Source: Nocardia suismassiliense (GTDB lineage: Bacteria > Actinomycetota > Actinomycetes > Mycobacteriales > Mycobacteriaceae). From it: a stretch of DNA of 41,394 bases. The notes under the pieces are model-generated. The model had not been told where the DNA came from, did no database searches, and saw only the letters and a program-made list of their open reading frames with translations. The stretch is from the NCBI RefSeq assembly GCF_900269665.1, contig NZ_LT985361.1, forward strand, positions 2,661,925-2,703,318, in the 5' to 3' direction. Within the stretch, counting starts at the first letter, position 1, and each line of letters opens with the position of its first letter. The position numbers were made by a program, and so were the translations under genes. Shown here piece by piece: positions 1 to 9,702 of this stretch.

Positions 1-954
1 GGCGCCGGATGCTTCGCCGAGGCGCATGTTCATGTCCAGGAGCGGGTCCAGGCGGAGGCGCTGCAGGGCCAGGTTGTGGGCGGGTTCGGTGGAGCGGTGG
101 CCGGCCAGCCACCAGGCCGAAGCGCCTGCGGCCAGATCTTCGGCGACCAGGGCGGCTGCGGTGACGACCACGCCGTCGAGGATGACGGGCGTGCGGCGGG
201 TGGCTGCCTGAGCCAGAAATGCGGCCATGGCGGCGAAATCGGCGCCCGCGGCAACCCGCAGCAGTTCGACGGGATCCTTGGCGACGGGACGGGCTCGGCG
301 CATGGCGTCGCGGATCGCGGCGACCTTGCGCGCCCAGCCCGCATCGTCGATTCCGGTGCCGCGGCCGACGGCGGCGACGGGTTCGGTGTCGGTGAGCGTC
401 GCGATGAGGGCGGTGGCGGGGGTGGTGTTGCCGATGCCCATGTCGCCTGCGATGAGCACGTCGGCGCCCGCGTCGATCTCCTCGTCGGCGATCGCCTTAC
501 CGGCGGCGAGCGCGGACGCCACCTCCGCGAGCGTGAGCGCGTCCTCGCGGTCGATGGACCCGCTGGAGCGACGCACCTTGTGCCTGGCGATGAGCGAATC
601 GGTCTCGGCGTCCACGGAGATGTCCGCCACGCGCACGGTGGCGCCCGCGACGACGGCGAGTGCGTTCACTGCCGCCCCGCCACCGAGGAAGTTCACCACC
701 ATCTGCGCGGTGACCTCGCTCGGATACGCCGAAACCCCATGCCGCGCAACGCCGTGATCCCCGGCGAACACCACCACCCTGGCCCGCTCGAACTGCTTCG
801 GCGGGCAAATACCCTGGCACGCCGCCACCCAGTTGCCGAGCTCCTCCAACCGCCCGAGCGACCCACCGGGTTTGGTCAACTGCGCCTGCCGCCGCTCGGC
901 CGCCGCCCGAACCTCTGCATCAGGAGGCGTCACCGGTCCAAATCCGTGTGTCAC
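1..954 (-). CDS. cobT: Nicotinate-nucleotide--dimethylbenzimidazole phosphoribosyltransferase, C-terminus cut by window edge
   Basis: CobT transfers the phosphoribosyl group of nicotinate mononucleotide to 5,6-dimethylbenzimidazole, making alpha-ribazole phosphate for the lower loop of cobalamin. The GTG at 954 is chosen because GGAAAGG lies 8 nt upstream. The 318 codons visible read [14 protein letters not shown], then [34 protein letters not shown] and [13 protein letters not shown], all typical of the family. Near the edge is [13 protein letters not shown]; its Glu (residue 314) matches the catalytic Glu of the Salmonella enzyme. Family members are about 350 residues, so some 30-40 are missing. 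cobU lies upstream on the same strand but 530 bp away. The family assignment is secure; the missing end cannot be assessed. Confidence 0.95.
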   Translation of the reverse strand, partial: MTHGFGPVTPPDAEVRAAAERRQAQLTKPGGSLGRLEELGNWVAACQGICPPKQFERARVVVFAGDHGVARHGVSAYPSEVTAQMVVNFLGGGAAVNALAVVAGATVRVADISVDAETDSLIARHKVRRSSGSIDREDALTLAEVASALAAGKAIADEEIDAGADVLIAGDMGIGNTTPATALIATLTDTEPVAAVGRGTGIDDAGWARKVAAIRDAMRRARPVAKDPVELLRVAAGADFAAMAAFLAQAATRRTPVILDGVVVTAAALVAEDLAAGASAWWLAGHRSTEPAHNLALQRLRLDPLLDMNMRLGEASGA

Positions 955-1484
955 TGTCGAGCCTTTCCGGTCAGGACGGTCAATACACCCATACGTCGCT
1001 CAATCTTGCCCGCCGCAGACATTGCCGCACACATCAGCCGCCCCCAACCGATCGGGGTCGGCACGCTCGATCGCAAGCTGTGTGTCTGATTGCAGCCGAG
1101 GTGCGGCAACCGAAGCCTTCCGGTTCCACAGGGTCGTGTCGGCGGAGTGGATTGCGCGACACCCAGGTGCGCCGGATCATGCCGGCGGAGTGGTCGGGCG
1201 ACACCCGTGGTGCGCAGGCTGGAGCTGGCGCAGTGATCGGGCGACACCGAGGTGCGCAGGATCGCGCTGGCGGAGTGGTTTCGGCGAACACGTGCTCATC
1301 AGTCCGCGCCGGTGGCGTGGCATCGCTCGGCTGCGACGCCGACGTGGCGCGCAGGAGACTCCCTGCGCCGTACCCGACCTCATTCGGGGAGCCCCAGGGT
1401 GCTTCGGCTGCGGCGAGCGGGCTTGTGCGAGCGTGTGGAATGGAACGCTCGGCGTTGTACGGACGCGGCGCTCAGGTGTCCGAT
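955..1484. repeat. Intergenic gap with 43-bp degenerate tandem repeat (about 1141-1290)
   Basis: This gap between cobT and cobU has no convincing gene. It carries about 3.5 copies of a 42-43 bp unit beginning GGCGGAGTGG, with copies starting near 1141, 1184, 1227 and 1269. Each full copy contains CACC, two or three bases, then GGTG, followed by GCGC or GCGCA. Sequence between copies is imperfect, so this is an old or diverged array. I see nothing definite in 955-1140 or 1300-1484. Confidence 0.7.
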
Positions 1485-2039
1485 TCACTTGAGGCGCACG
1501 GGGAGTCCGGCTACGACGAGGTAAGCCTCGTCACAGGCTTGAGCGAGGCGCTGGTTCAGCGTGCCGATCTCGTCGCGGAACAAGCGACCGGAGCGGGTGG
1601 CGGGGATGACGCCCATGCCGACCTCGGGGCTCACGATGACCAGACGGTTCGGGTAGGCGGCTACTGCGGCGACCAGGGCGTCGGCGTCGGGGGAGACGGT
1701 GCCGCGCGGGGATTCCCAGGCGTCGCGGGCGTCGATGCGGGCGGTGAGCCAGGTGCCGATGTCATCGATCAGCGTTGTGCCTTCGGTCGCCGACTCGCTG
1801 AGAACGGCTGCCGGGTCGGCACTTTCGAGCACGGTCCAGTCGGCGGGCCTGCGGTCGCGGTGGGTGGCGATGCGGGCGGCGAAGTCGAGGTCGGCGGGGT
1901 CGGGGATGGCGGTCGCGAGGTAGCGGACCGGACCGACCGCTTTGGCGGCCAACTCCTCGGCAAAGGTGGACTTGCCCGATCGCGCGCCGCCCAGGACGAG
2001 GGTCCGGCGGGGCTCGGCGGACGAGAGACTGTGCGACAC
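1485..2039 (-). CDS. cobU: Bifunctional adenosylcobinamide kinase / adenosylcobinamide-phosphate guanylyltransferase
   Basis: CobU phosphorylates adenosylcobinamide and then attaches GMP, activating it for nucleotide-loop assembly; its product meets the CobT product at CobS. The 184-residue protein has the P-loop GGARSGKS at residues 17-24 and the segment RIATHRDRRPADW, whose His60 corresponds to the guanylylated histidine. A later LIDDIGTWL segment and the C-terminal EIGTLNQRLAQACDEAYLVVAGLPVRLK are also usual. The start is GTG (codons GTG TCG CAC). Length is normal. Its stop faces the cobT start across a 530-bp repeat-containing gap, so the two are not tightly coupled. Confidence 0.93.
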   Translation of the reverse strand: MSHSLSSAEPRRTLVLGGARSGKSTFAEELAAKAVGPVRYLATAIPDPADLDFAARIATHRDRRPADWTVLESADPAAVLSESATEGTTLIDDIGTWLTARIDARDAWESPRGTVSPDADALVAAVAAYPNRLVIVSPEVGMGVIPATRSGRLFRDEIGTLNQRLAQACDEAYLVVAGLPVRLK

Positions 2040-2644
2040 GTCAGCACGGTATCAATGACCGTTGCCGCGCCATGTCGGTGCGGCGCGGGCGCGCGCTGTC
2101 CAGCCCGCCAACCTGTGTTCCGGTGACCAGACGCTGGGGTCGACCGGGCGCTGGGTGGGCTAATGCTGGCTCAGCCGGGCGTTGGGACGAGGCGTTGCAC
2201 CGCTTCGTTGGGTTCGCACTGGTTGCGGTTGCCCCGTCGTGGTGTGGATCGCCCGAAAAGGGGCGACTGCTGGGCGTGAGGTCAGCATTGGGCGGGCAGC
2301 CGTTGCGGCGAGGGCTGGACCGTATGGGGTTTGCACGCGTTGCGGGGCTTCAAGAGCAGTGCGGGCACTGACGGAAGGTGCGGCTGCTGCGACAGCAGCC
2401 ACCTGAGGATGGGCCTGGTTGGACAGTTGGTGCGGCGAGGGCTGCACTGTTTCTCTGCGGTTGCACCGGTCGTAGGGTGCCTGAAACGGTGCGGATCCGC
2501 AGAGAGGTTGCGACTGCTGAGACCGGCAGCCGCATGAGGAGGCTGGGGCAGGTGTTGCGGCGGAGGCCGCACTGCCTCTTCGAGGTTGCACCGGTTGTGG
2601 GTGCCCAGGTGCGGTGCGGATCCGCAGAGAGGGTGCGGCCGAAG
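2040..2644. repeat. Intergenic 126-bp degenerate tandem array (about 2178-2640)
   Basis: About four copies of a 123-127 bp unit fill this gap between cobU and the GlxA-type regulator. The word TGCGGCGAGG or a close variant recurs near 2304, 2431 and 2556, with a weaker one near 2181. The two right-hand copies share the perfect palindrome TGCGGATCCGCA and a conserved hairpin GCACC-(7-8 nt)-GGTGC. One copy also has CTCTGCGG and CCGCAGAG as separated inverted arms (about 2452-2506). Open frames across it are long only because the unit is GC-rich and close to a multiple of three. I see no gene. Confidence 0.75.
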
Positions 2645-3622
2645 TCAGGCGGGGGTGTCGACTACCTCGGGCATGGCGCCGAAGCGCCGGCGGTATTCGG
2701 TGGGGGCGATGCCGACCAGGCGTTGGAAGTGGTGACGCAGGAGTGCACCGGAGCCGAAACCGGCTCGGGTAGCGATTTGTTCGAGGCCGAGGTCGGTTTC
2801 CTCGAGCAGGTGTTTGGTCAGCAGGACGCGCTGGTTGGTGAGCCACTTCACGGGTGTGGTGCCGGTTTCGGCGGCGAAGCGGCGGGCGAAGGTGCGGGTG
2901 GACATGGTGGAGCGGGCGGCCAGGTCCTCGATGGTGTGTGGAAGGTCGAGATTCTCGTTCATCCACTCGAGGGTGGGGATGAGGCTGTCGGAGGTGCAGG
3001 TGGCGACGGGGCGCTCGATGAACTGGCGCTGGCCGCCGTCGCGCTGCGGCGGCACGACCATCCGGCGTGCGATCGCATTGGCCACCGCGCTGCCGAGTTC
3101 GCGGCGCACCAGGTGCAGGCAGGCATCGATGCCCGCGGCGGTGCCTGCGCTGGTGATCAGCTTGCCCGCGTCGACGTACAGCACGTCGGGGTCGACGGTC
3201 GCTTCGGGGTGCCGCTCGGCGAGCAGGTCGACGTAACTCCAGTGCGTGGTGCATTTGCGTCCGTCGAGCAGGCCGGCCGCGCCGGCGAGGAAGGCGCCGG
3301 AGCACACCGTCAGGACGGTCGCGCCCGCCGCCGCGGCGTCCCGGACCGCGCCGACGACGCGCGGATCGAACCCGTCCTTCGTGGAGGCGGCCGGGATGGC
3401 GACGAGGTCCGCTTTCGCAAGCTCCTCGAGGCCGTATTCGGGGGTCACCATGATGCCCGGTGTGGTCGAGTGCAGCGGTTTCCCTGGTTCGGCGCCGCAC
3501 ACCTTGAAATCGAAGGAGGGTAGTCCGTCGGCACTTCGATCCATGCCGAAAACCTCACACAGGACCCCGAATTCGAACATGGCCATGCGTTCGGACAGGA
3601 CGACGGCAACCTTGGACAGCAT
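2645..3622 (-). CDS. GlxA-family transcriptional regulator (DJ-1/PfpI-like domain plus AraC HTH)
   Basis: A two-domain regulator of 325 residues. Residues 1-170 form a DJ-1/PfpI amidotransferase-like fold with LTVCSGAFLAGAAGLLDG (Cys107 at the nucleophile-elbow position) and the following TTHW. Residues about 215-315 are an AraC-type double HTH, including FARRFAAETGTTPVKWL, RVLLTKHLLEE and a second helix pair ending HHFQRLVGIAPTEYRRRF. In this family the N-terminal domain usually senses a ligand and the HTH binds DNA. The target is unknown; the divergently placed small gene at 3708 is the only close neighbour. The ATG at 3622 has no strong ribosome site. A family-level call is secure, a specific pathway is not. 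Confidence 0.88.
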   Translation of the reverse strand: MLSKVAVVLSERMAMFEFGVLCEVFGMDRSADGLPSFDFKVCGAEPGKPLHSTTPGIMVTPEYGLEELAKADLVAIPAASTKDGFDPRVVGAVRDAAAAGATVLTVCSGAFLAGAAGLLDGRKCTTHWSYVDLLAERHPEATVDPDVLYVDAGKLITSAGTAAGIDACLHLVRRELGSAVANAIARRMVVPPQRDGGQRQFIERPVATCTSDSLIPTLEWMNENLDLPHTIEDLAARSTMSTRTFARRFAAETGTTPVKWLTNQRVLLTKHLLEETDLGLEQIATRAGFGSGALLRHHFQRLVGIAPTEYRRRFGAMPEVVDTPA

Positions 3623-3707
3623 GCCGTCAGTGTAGTGGCAGGATCTTTACGAAGTGTGTCAGTTCAGCCACTTTCGGCGGTAACTCAACGAGCGCAAAAT
3701 TACTGCC

Positions 3708-3866
3708 ATGATTACTTTTCTGATCGCCCTCGCAGTCATCGTCGCTTTCGCCACTCTGGTGAGCCACTACTCCGCTCCCGCCGGCTCGACCAACATCACC
3801 GACCGCGACCGGCAGCGGATGCAGGCCGAGCTGTCGGCGATGCACGGCCGAACCAGCAACATCTGA
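3708..3866 (+). CDS. Small single-pass membrane peptide (52 residues), hypothetical
   Basis: An ATG-to-TGA frame encodes a 52-residue peptide: MITFLIALAVIVAFATLVSH, a hydrophobic first 20 residues, followed by a short polar tail rich in Arg, Gln and Asp that ends TSNI. The layout suggests an inner-membrane anchor with a short exposed tail. Support comes from its own strong hairpin 23 nt after the stop (3889-3921) and from isolated position, divergent from the GlxA-type regulator with 85 bp between starts. There is no clear Shine-Dalgarno sequence, so translation may be weak or from a leaderless message. I do not recognise a family. Confidence 0.55.
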   Translation: MITFLIALAVIVAFATLVSHYSAPAGSTNITDRDRQRMQAELSAMHGRTSNI

Positions 3867-3888
3867 CCGCATGCCTGCGCAACCGACC

Positions 3889-3921
3889 GCGGCCCGGCTC
3901 GTATTCCACGAGCCGGGCCGC
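3889..3921 (+). terminator. 13-bp hairpin after the small membrane peptide gene
   Basis: Arms GCGGCCCGGCTCG (3889-3901) and CGAGCCGGGCCGC (3909-3921) pair perfectly around a 7-nt loop. There is no T-run, as is common in high-GC actinobacteria. Between 3922 and 4151 I see no gene. Confidence 0.7.
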
Positions 3922-4151
3922 AATCATGTGGATGGTCGACCGTACTGGTCGAACTGCATCGAGCTGGTCAAAAGTGGAGGCTCGTCGGGACGCAGGATGC
4001 GACGGAGCCAGACCGTGCAGGCATCGACCGAGCCATCGGCTCGCCTCGCCCGTCCAGCAAGCGGGCTGTCAACCGCCCTAGGCAGCCTGAGCCGTGGACG
4101 TCAGCGAATCGGGGCTGCACTCGAAGCGCGCCCCAACCCACCACAGACGAT

Positions 4152-4823
4152 CTAGATCGCGTCTCCAGGACTGACCCGCGGCTTCGGCGCCCGCATCTTG
4201 CGGATCTGCGAAGCACGCACGAACGCGTACCAACCGAGCTTGTATCCGGTGTCGTCACTGTCCGGGAAACGCTCCCTGACCCGCCCGTTCACGATCCGGC
4301 CGAGCAGGAATCCCTCGGCGATCATGAAGAACATCATCACCAGCATGGCCAGCGTGACGATCGTTTGCAGCGCGGGTGCGACGAACATCGACAGGATCAG
4401 CACGAGCGCCATCGGCATGAACAAGCCGACCAGGTTGCGCCGGCCATCGACGATGTCGCGCACGAACGCGCGGACGGGCCCCTGATCGCGCGGCAACAGG
4501 TACTTGTCCTCGCCGGCGAGCATGCGCGAGCGCCGATCCTGGACGGCCGCTTTGCGCTCGGCCGCGGCCGCTTTGCGCTCCTCTTTGCTGCCGCGAGTGG
4601 CCTTGCGCCGGGCGCGGGCCTCCTTCGCGGTGAGCGGTGCTGGAGCGATCGGGCCACGGCGCTTGCCTTGTGCGTCACGGCGTTTCGGAGTGGGACGGCC
4701 CTTGCCCGCGGTGGCGGTGACCGCCGTGCGAGTGGAGCCCGCGGCCGAGCCGCCGTCCACGACCGCCGTCTGATCGGCGGTCGCGTCGGTGGTGCTGGAC
4801 TCGCCGCGACGGAACAATTTCAC
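4152..4823 (-). CDS. DUF3043-family membrane protein
   Basis: This encodes 223 residues from a GTG at 4823 (VKLFRRGESSTTDATAD). The first ~60 residues are polar and low-complexity. A strongly basic Lys/Arg/Ala segment follows (TAKEARARRKATRGSKEERK and on), then a conserved patch LLPRDQGPVRAFVRDIVDGR, then two hydrophobic helices starting at LVGLFMPMALVLILSMF and TIVTLAMLVMMFFMIAEGF. The C-terminus is RMRERF-like, basic and ends PRVSPGDAI. This is the pattern of actinobacterial DUF3043 proteins, including the M. tuberculosis Rv2206 position next to cobT. Function is unknown. The frame stays open upstream to 5426, but that part is antisense to the Fe-S carrier gene and is not coding. Confidence 0.85.
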   Translation of the reverse strand: MKLFRRGESSTTDATADQTAVVDGGSAAGSTRTAVTATAGKGRPTPKRRDAQGKRRGPIAPAPLTAKEARARRKATRGSKEERKAAAAERKAAVQDRRSRMLAGEDKYLLPRDQGPVRAFVRDIVDGRRNLVGLFMPMALVLILSMFVAPALQTIVTLAMLVMMFFMIAEGFLLGRIVNGRVRERFPDSDDTGYKLGWYAFVRASQIRKMRAPKPRVSPGDAI

Positions 4824-5019
4824 ATCGACCAGGCTATTCGATGGAATACCCGGCGGGAAATGCGGTCCGATTCGCGCAGGTGTCGCGGGTCCCGGAGGTG
4901 ACGTGTTCCTCGGGACGCGGTGGTGGCAAGATGGGGGAATAGCAGCCCGCCGAGTGGTGTTGACCGACACGACCCGTGCGCTGTTCACGGGTCGACGACA
5001 GGTTCCTCGAGGAGAGTTC
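4824..5019. promoter_or_regulatory. Divergent promoter region of the DUF3043 and Fe-S carrier genes
   Basis: This 196-bp gap must hold both promoters. A TTGACC at 4960-4965 is a possible -35 element for the rightward gene. The leader then has a 9-bp hairpin, CGACCCGTG (4970-4978) with CACGGGTCG (4986-4994) around a 7-nt loop, 25 nt ahead of the ATG. I cannot identify a convincing -10. Confidence 0.35.
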
Positions 5020-5376
5020 ATGACTGTGCAGAACGAGACCGCCACCGAAACCCACGGTGCTGTGCTGACCGATGCTGCCGCCAGCAAGGCGAAGGCGCTG
5101 CTGGACCAGGAAGGTCGCGACGATCTGGCGCTGCGCATCGCAGTCCAGCCGGGTGGTTGTGCCGGCCTGCGGTACCAGCTCTTCTTCGACGATCGCTCGC
5201 TCGACGGCGACATCGTTGTCGAATTCAGCGGCGTCAAGCTGGCCGTCGACCGCATGAGCGCCCCGTACATCCAGGGTGCCTCCATCGACTTCGTCGACAC
5301 CATCGAGAAGCAGGGCTTCACGATCGACAACCCGAACGCCACCGGTTCTTGCGCCTGCGGCGATTCCTTCAACTGA
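5020..5376 (+). CDS. erpA: A-type iron-sulfur carrier (HesB/IscA/ErpA family)
   Basis: A 118-residue carrier that receives Fe-S clusters from the assembly scaffold and passes them to client enzymes. The fold is shown by LTDAAASKAKALLDQEG, then IAVQPGGCAGLRYQLFF and the C-terminal GSCACGDSF. The three cluster-binding cysteines are Cys47, Cys111 and Cys113, the normal C-x(63)-C-x-C layout. A GAGGAG ribosome site sits about 6 nt before the ATG. The neighbourhood (Rv2204c equivalent next to adoK and asnB) agrees. The symbol erpA is used by family resemblance; which apoproteins it serves cannot be told from sequence. A hairpin 50 nt downstream ends the unit. Confidence 0.9.
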   Translation: MTVQNETATETHGAVLTDAAASKAKALLDQEGRDDLALRIAVQPGGCAGLRYQLFFDDRSLDGDIVVEFSGVKLAVDRMSAPYIQGASIDFVDTIEKQGFTIDNPNATGSCACGDSFN

Positions 5377-5425
5377 CCGAACCCGTCCGCCTCGTCGCAA
5401 GCGGGTTCACCGCGTAAACAGCCCA

Positions 5426-5452
5426 CCCCACGTGAGCATTGCTCACGTGGGG
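5426..5452 (+). terminator. 13-bp palindromic hairpin after erpA
   Basis: CCCCACGTGAGCA (5426-5438) and TGCTCACGTGGGG (5440-5452) are perfect complements; a realistic RNA hairpin has an 11-bp stem and a 5-nt loop. It begins 50 nt after the erpA stop and has no U-tract. Transcription termination is inferred. Confidence 0.7.
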
Positions 5453-7118
<1,666 letters not shown>

Positions 7119-7248
7119 GTCTGCTTACCGCGCACAGCGTCCCACCGCTCGGCCTGTGCGGCGAGCGCATTTGCCCGGGAACGGGACATCGCAGCGTTCT
7201 CGAGCAGACCGAGCGGGCTGCCGTGAACCGATGCCCACCTCGAACAGC

Positions 7249-7284
7249 ACTGTGCCCCTCGACCTTTCGATCGAGGGGCACAGT
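7249..7284. terminator. Bidirectional hairpin between adoK and asnB
   Basis: ACTGTGCCCCTCGA (7249-7262) and TCGAGGGGCACAGT (7271-7284) form a perfect 14-bp stem with an 8-nt loop, 16 nt from the asnB stop and 130 nt from the adoK stop. It can serve both convergent genes. Confidence 0.8.
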
Positions 7285-7300
7285 CACGTGCAGGCGCCTA

Positions 7301-9244
7301 CTACAGCGAGACCGGGTACACCGGCTCCTGGATCTCCGGCTTGATGCGGTCCTCGACGAAGATCCCGTGCCACACCATGAACACCAGCAGCGTCCACAGA
7401 CGGCGGCTGTGGTCGACACCGCCCGCCCGGTGCGCGACGAGCATGTCGCTGATCGCGGCCTTGTTCAGCAGGTGATCGGTCTGCGATTCGAGGATCTGCT
7501 GCTGGGCCCAGTCGTAGAGTTCGGTGCCGCGCAACCAGTGGCGCAGCGGGACCGGGAAGCCGAGCTTGGCGCGGTGCAGCACATGCGGCGGCACGATGCC
7601 CTCGAGCGCCTGGCGCAGTGCGTATTTCGTGGTTTCCTTGGTGATCTTCTGCTCGAACGGCAGCCCTTCGGCGACCTTGAGCACCTCGGAATCCAGGAAG
7701 GGCACCCGCAATTCGAGCGAGTTGGCCATGGTCATCTTGTCGGCCTTGACCAGGATGTCACCGCGCAGCCAGGTGAACAGGTCCAGGTGCTGCATGCGGG
7801 CCACCGGATCCCAGCCGCGCGACTGCGCGTAGATCGGCGCCGTCACGTCCTGATGGGTCCATTCAGGCCGGAATTCGCGGAGCACGGAACGCAATTGGGC
7901 GTCGCTGAAGCTGCGGGCGTTGCCGTAGTAACGCTCTTCGAGACTGAGTGAGCCGCGGTGCAGCAGGCTCTTGCCGCGGGTGCCGTCCGGAATGCGCTCG
8001 GAGAGCTTGCCGGCCAGCTTGCGCAGCCCGCCGGGCAGGTACTCGAAGGGCTTGAGCGACAACGGCTCCCGGTAGATCGTGTAGCCACCGAACAGCTCGT
8101 CGGCGCCCTCGCCGGACAGCACCACCTTGACGTGCTTGCGCGCTTCCTTCGCCACGAAGTACAGCGGCACCAGCGCCGGGTCGGCCACGGGATCGTCGAG
8201 GTACCAGACGATTTCGGGAATCGCGGCGGCGAACTCGGCGGGGGAGACGGTCTTGATCACGTGCTTGGCGCCGATCGCGGCGGCGGTCTCGGCGGCGACG
8301 TCGGCCTCCGAATAGCCTTCGCGCTCGAAGCAACTGGTGAAGGTGATCAGCTTCGGGTTGTGCCGCATGGCCAGCGCGGCGACGGCGGTGGAGTCGATAC
8401 CGCCGGACAGGAACGAGCCGACGGTGACGTCCGCGCGCATGTGCTTGGCGACCGAATCCTCCATGGCCTCGGCGATTTCGCGGTAGCGCGCGGCCGCCGA
8501 GCCCGGCGCGAACGGGCGCACCGTGAACTGGGGATGGAAGTACCGAGTCGCCTTCGGCGCCGCGCCCGGTCGCACCGTCGCGTAACTGCCGGATTCCAGC
8601 CGCCGGATGTCCTTGTGCAGCGTCTCGGCCTCCGGCACGTACTGCAGCACGGTGTAGTGCTCCAGCGCGCGCGGATCCAGCGCGTCGGTCAGCTCCAGCG
8701 CGGGCAGCAGTTCCAGCAGGCTCTTCTTCTCGCTGCCGAACGCGGTCCCGCCGGGGCCGGTGGCCAGGAACAGCGGCTTGATGCCGAACGGGTCGCGCGC
8801 CAGGAACAGTTCCTTGGTCTCGGTGTCCCAGATCGCGAAGGCGAACATGCCGCGCAGCTTGCGCACCGCCTCGGGGCCCCAGTAGTGGAACGCCGCGACC
8901 ACGGCCTCGCCGTCACCCTCGGTCAGGAAGATGCCGTCGTCGCCGAACTCCGCACCGTGCGCGTCGGCCAGTTCCTTGCGCAGCTCGATGTAGTTGTAGA
9001 TCTCGCCGTTGAAGGTCAGCGCGTAGCGCTCCCGGTTCTCCGGCGGGCCCCAGCGCAGCGGCTGGTGCGAGTGCTCGATGTCGATGATCGACAGGCGGTT
9101 GAAGCCGAAGATCATGTGATCGTCGTGCCAGGTGCCGCGCTCGTCGGGGCCGCGGTGCCGGACGCAGTGCAGCGCGTCGTACACCTGCTCCACCACGCCA
9201 GGTGCTGCCTCGTCAGATGTCAGAAACCCGAGCAGTCCACACAC
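7301..9244 (-). CDS. asnB: Glutamine-dependent asparagine synthase-type amidotransferase (AsnB/LtsA)
   Basis: The 647-residue protein has an N-terminal class-II glutaminase domain and a C-terminal ATP-dependent synthetase domain. The start is the GTG at 9244, because it places Cys directly after the initiator (MCGLLGFLT), as required for the N-terminal nucleophile; CGAGG lies about 9 nt upstream. Markers are RHRGPDERG, LTFNGEIYNY, the ATP-pyrophosphatase loop SFLSGGIDSTAV, LSGEGADELFGGY and KADKMTMANSLELRVPFLD. In Corynebacteriales the protein at this locus amidates meso-diaminopimelate of peptidoglycan (LtsA/AsnB), so a wall role is likely rather than free asparagine synthesis. It is divergent from ctaC. 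Confidence 0.93.
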   Translation of the reverse strand: MCGLLGFLTSDEAAPGVVEQVYDALHCVRHRGPDERGTWHDDHMIFGFNRLSIIDIEHSHQPLRWGPPENRERYALTFNGEIYNYIELRKELADAHGAEFGDDGIFLTEGDGEAVVAAFHYWGPEAVRKLRGMFAFAIWDTETKELFLARDPFGIKPLFLATGPGGTAFGSEKKSLLELLPALELTDALDPRALEHYTVLQYVPEAETLHKDIRRLESGSYATVRPGAAPKATRYFHPQFTVRPFAPGSAAARYREIAEAMEDSVAKHMRADVTVGSFLSGGIDSTAVAALAMRHNPKLITFTSCFEREGYSEADVAAETAAAIGAKHVIKTVSPAEFAAAIPEIVWYLDDPVADPALVPLYFVAKEARKHVKVVLSGEGADELFGGYTIYREPLSLKPFEYLPGGLRKLAGKLSERIPDGTRGKSLLHRGSLSLEERYYGNARSFSDAQLRSVLREFRPEWTHQDVTAPIYAQSRGWDPVARMQHLDLFTWLRGDILVKADKMTMANSLELRVPFLDSEVLKVAEGLPFEQKITKETTKYALRQALEGIVPPHVLHRAKLGFPVPLRHWLRGTELYDWAQQQILESQTDHLLNKAAISDMLVAHRAGGVDHSRRLWTLLVFMVWHGIFVEDRIKPEIQEPVYPVSL

Positions 9245-9702
9245 GGCGTCGGCAACCTCGTTTCTCCGGTCGGGACGCCGCCGAGAGTGCGGCGTCCGGA
9301 TGTCTTGCGGGGGCGGTGCGCAGCGTCTGCCGCGAGCGGTTGTTCCGGTACGTGCCGGGGCCTGCTCTCGCGGTGAGCACAGCGGCCGAAATGTTGTGTC
9401 CGAGTATGCCGCACACGCCCACTCCGCGCGCATTGCGCACCCTGTCCAGGGCTTTTGCGCACCGATCCCGGGGTGACCACGACTGGCTCACCTGCCCGCA
9501 CGCCATTGGCGGAGTGTCGAATGCGACCCGACGACAAAGTGGGCGCCCGTTTGGTCTACGCTGCGTAGTACTCAGGCCATTCTCAGGCGGCGCATGCGCT
9601 CGACCGGGGACCGGCCTGACATGTGCTTAGAACGTATCGCCGGGCGGTCGCAGCCCAGGCGGTGCAAATGTCGGAATGTGTGGCGACCAGGAAGGCGTGA
9701 GC
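9245..9702. promoter_or_regulatory. Divergent asnB/ctaC control region
   Basis: No gene is supported in this 458-bp gap. Its clearest signal is the dyad CTACGCTGCGTAG at 9556-9568, about 135 nt ahead of the ctaC start. The octamer GTACTACG, present on the minus strand at 9564-9571, also occurs in front of ctaE. The ctaC ribosome site AGGAAGG is at 9689-9695. Confidence 0.45.

Noticed and set aside
76..1089. 337-residue rightward frame opposite cobT
   Set aside because: It is antisense to conserved CobT motifs, Gly/Arg/His-rich and without any family resemblance; a GC-driven shadow.
2160..3500. 446-residue leftward frame running through the 126-bp repeats into the GlxA-type gene
   Set aside because: It is frame-shifted relative to the real regulator, Arg/Pro-rich, and open only because of base composition and the repeat period.
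4824..5426. N-terminal extension of the DUF3043 frame to 5426
   Set aside because: The extension is antisense to the Fe-S carrier gene and Ser/Arg-rich; family length fits the start at 4823.
9245..9433. 63-codon upstream extension of asnB
   Set aside because: Class-II amidotransferases need Cys directly after the initiator; only GTG 9244 gives this.
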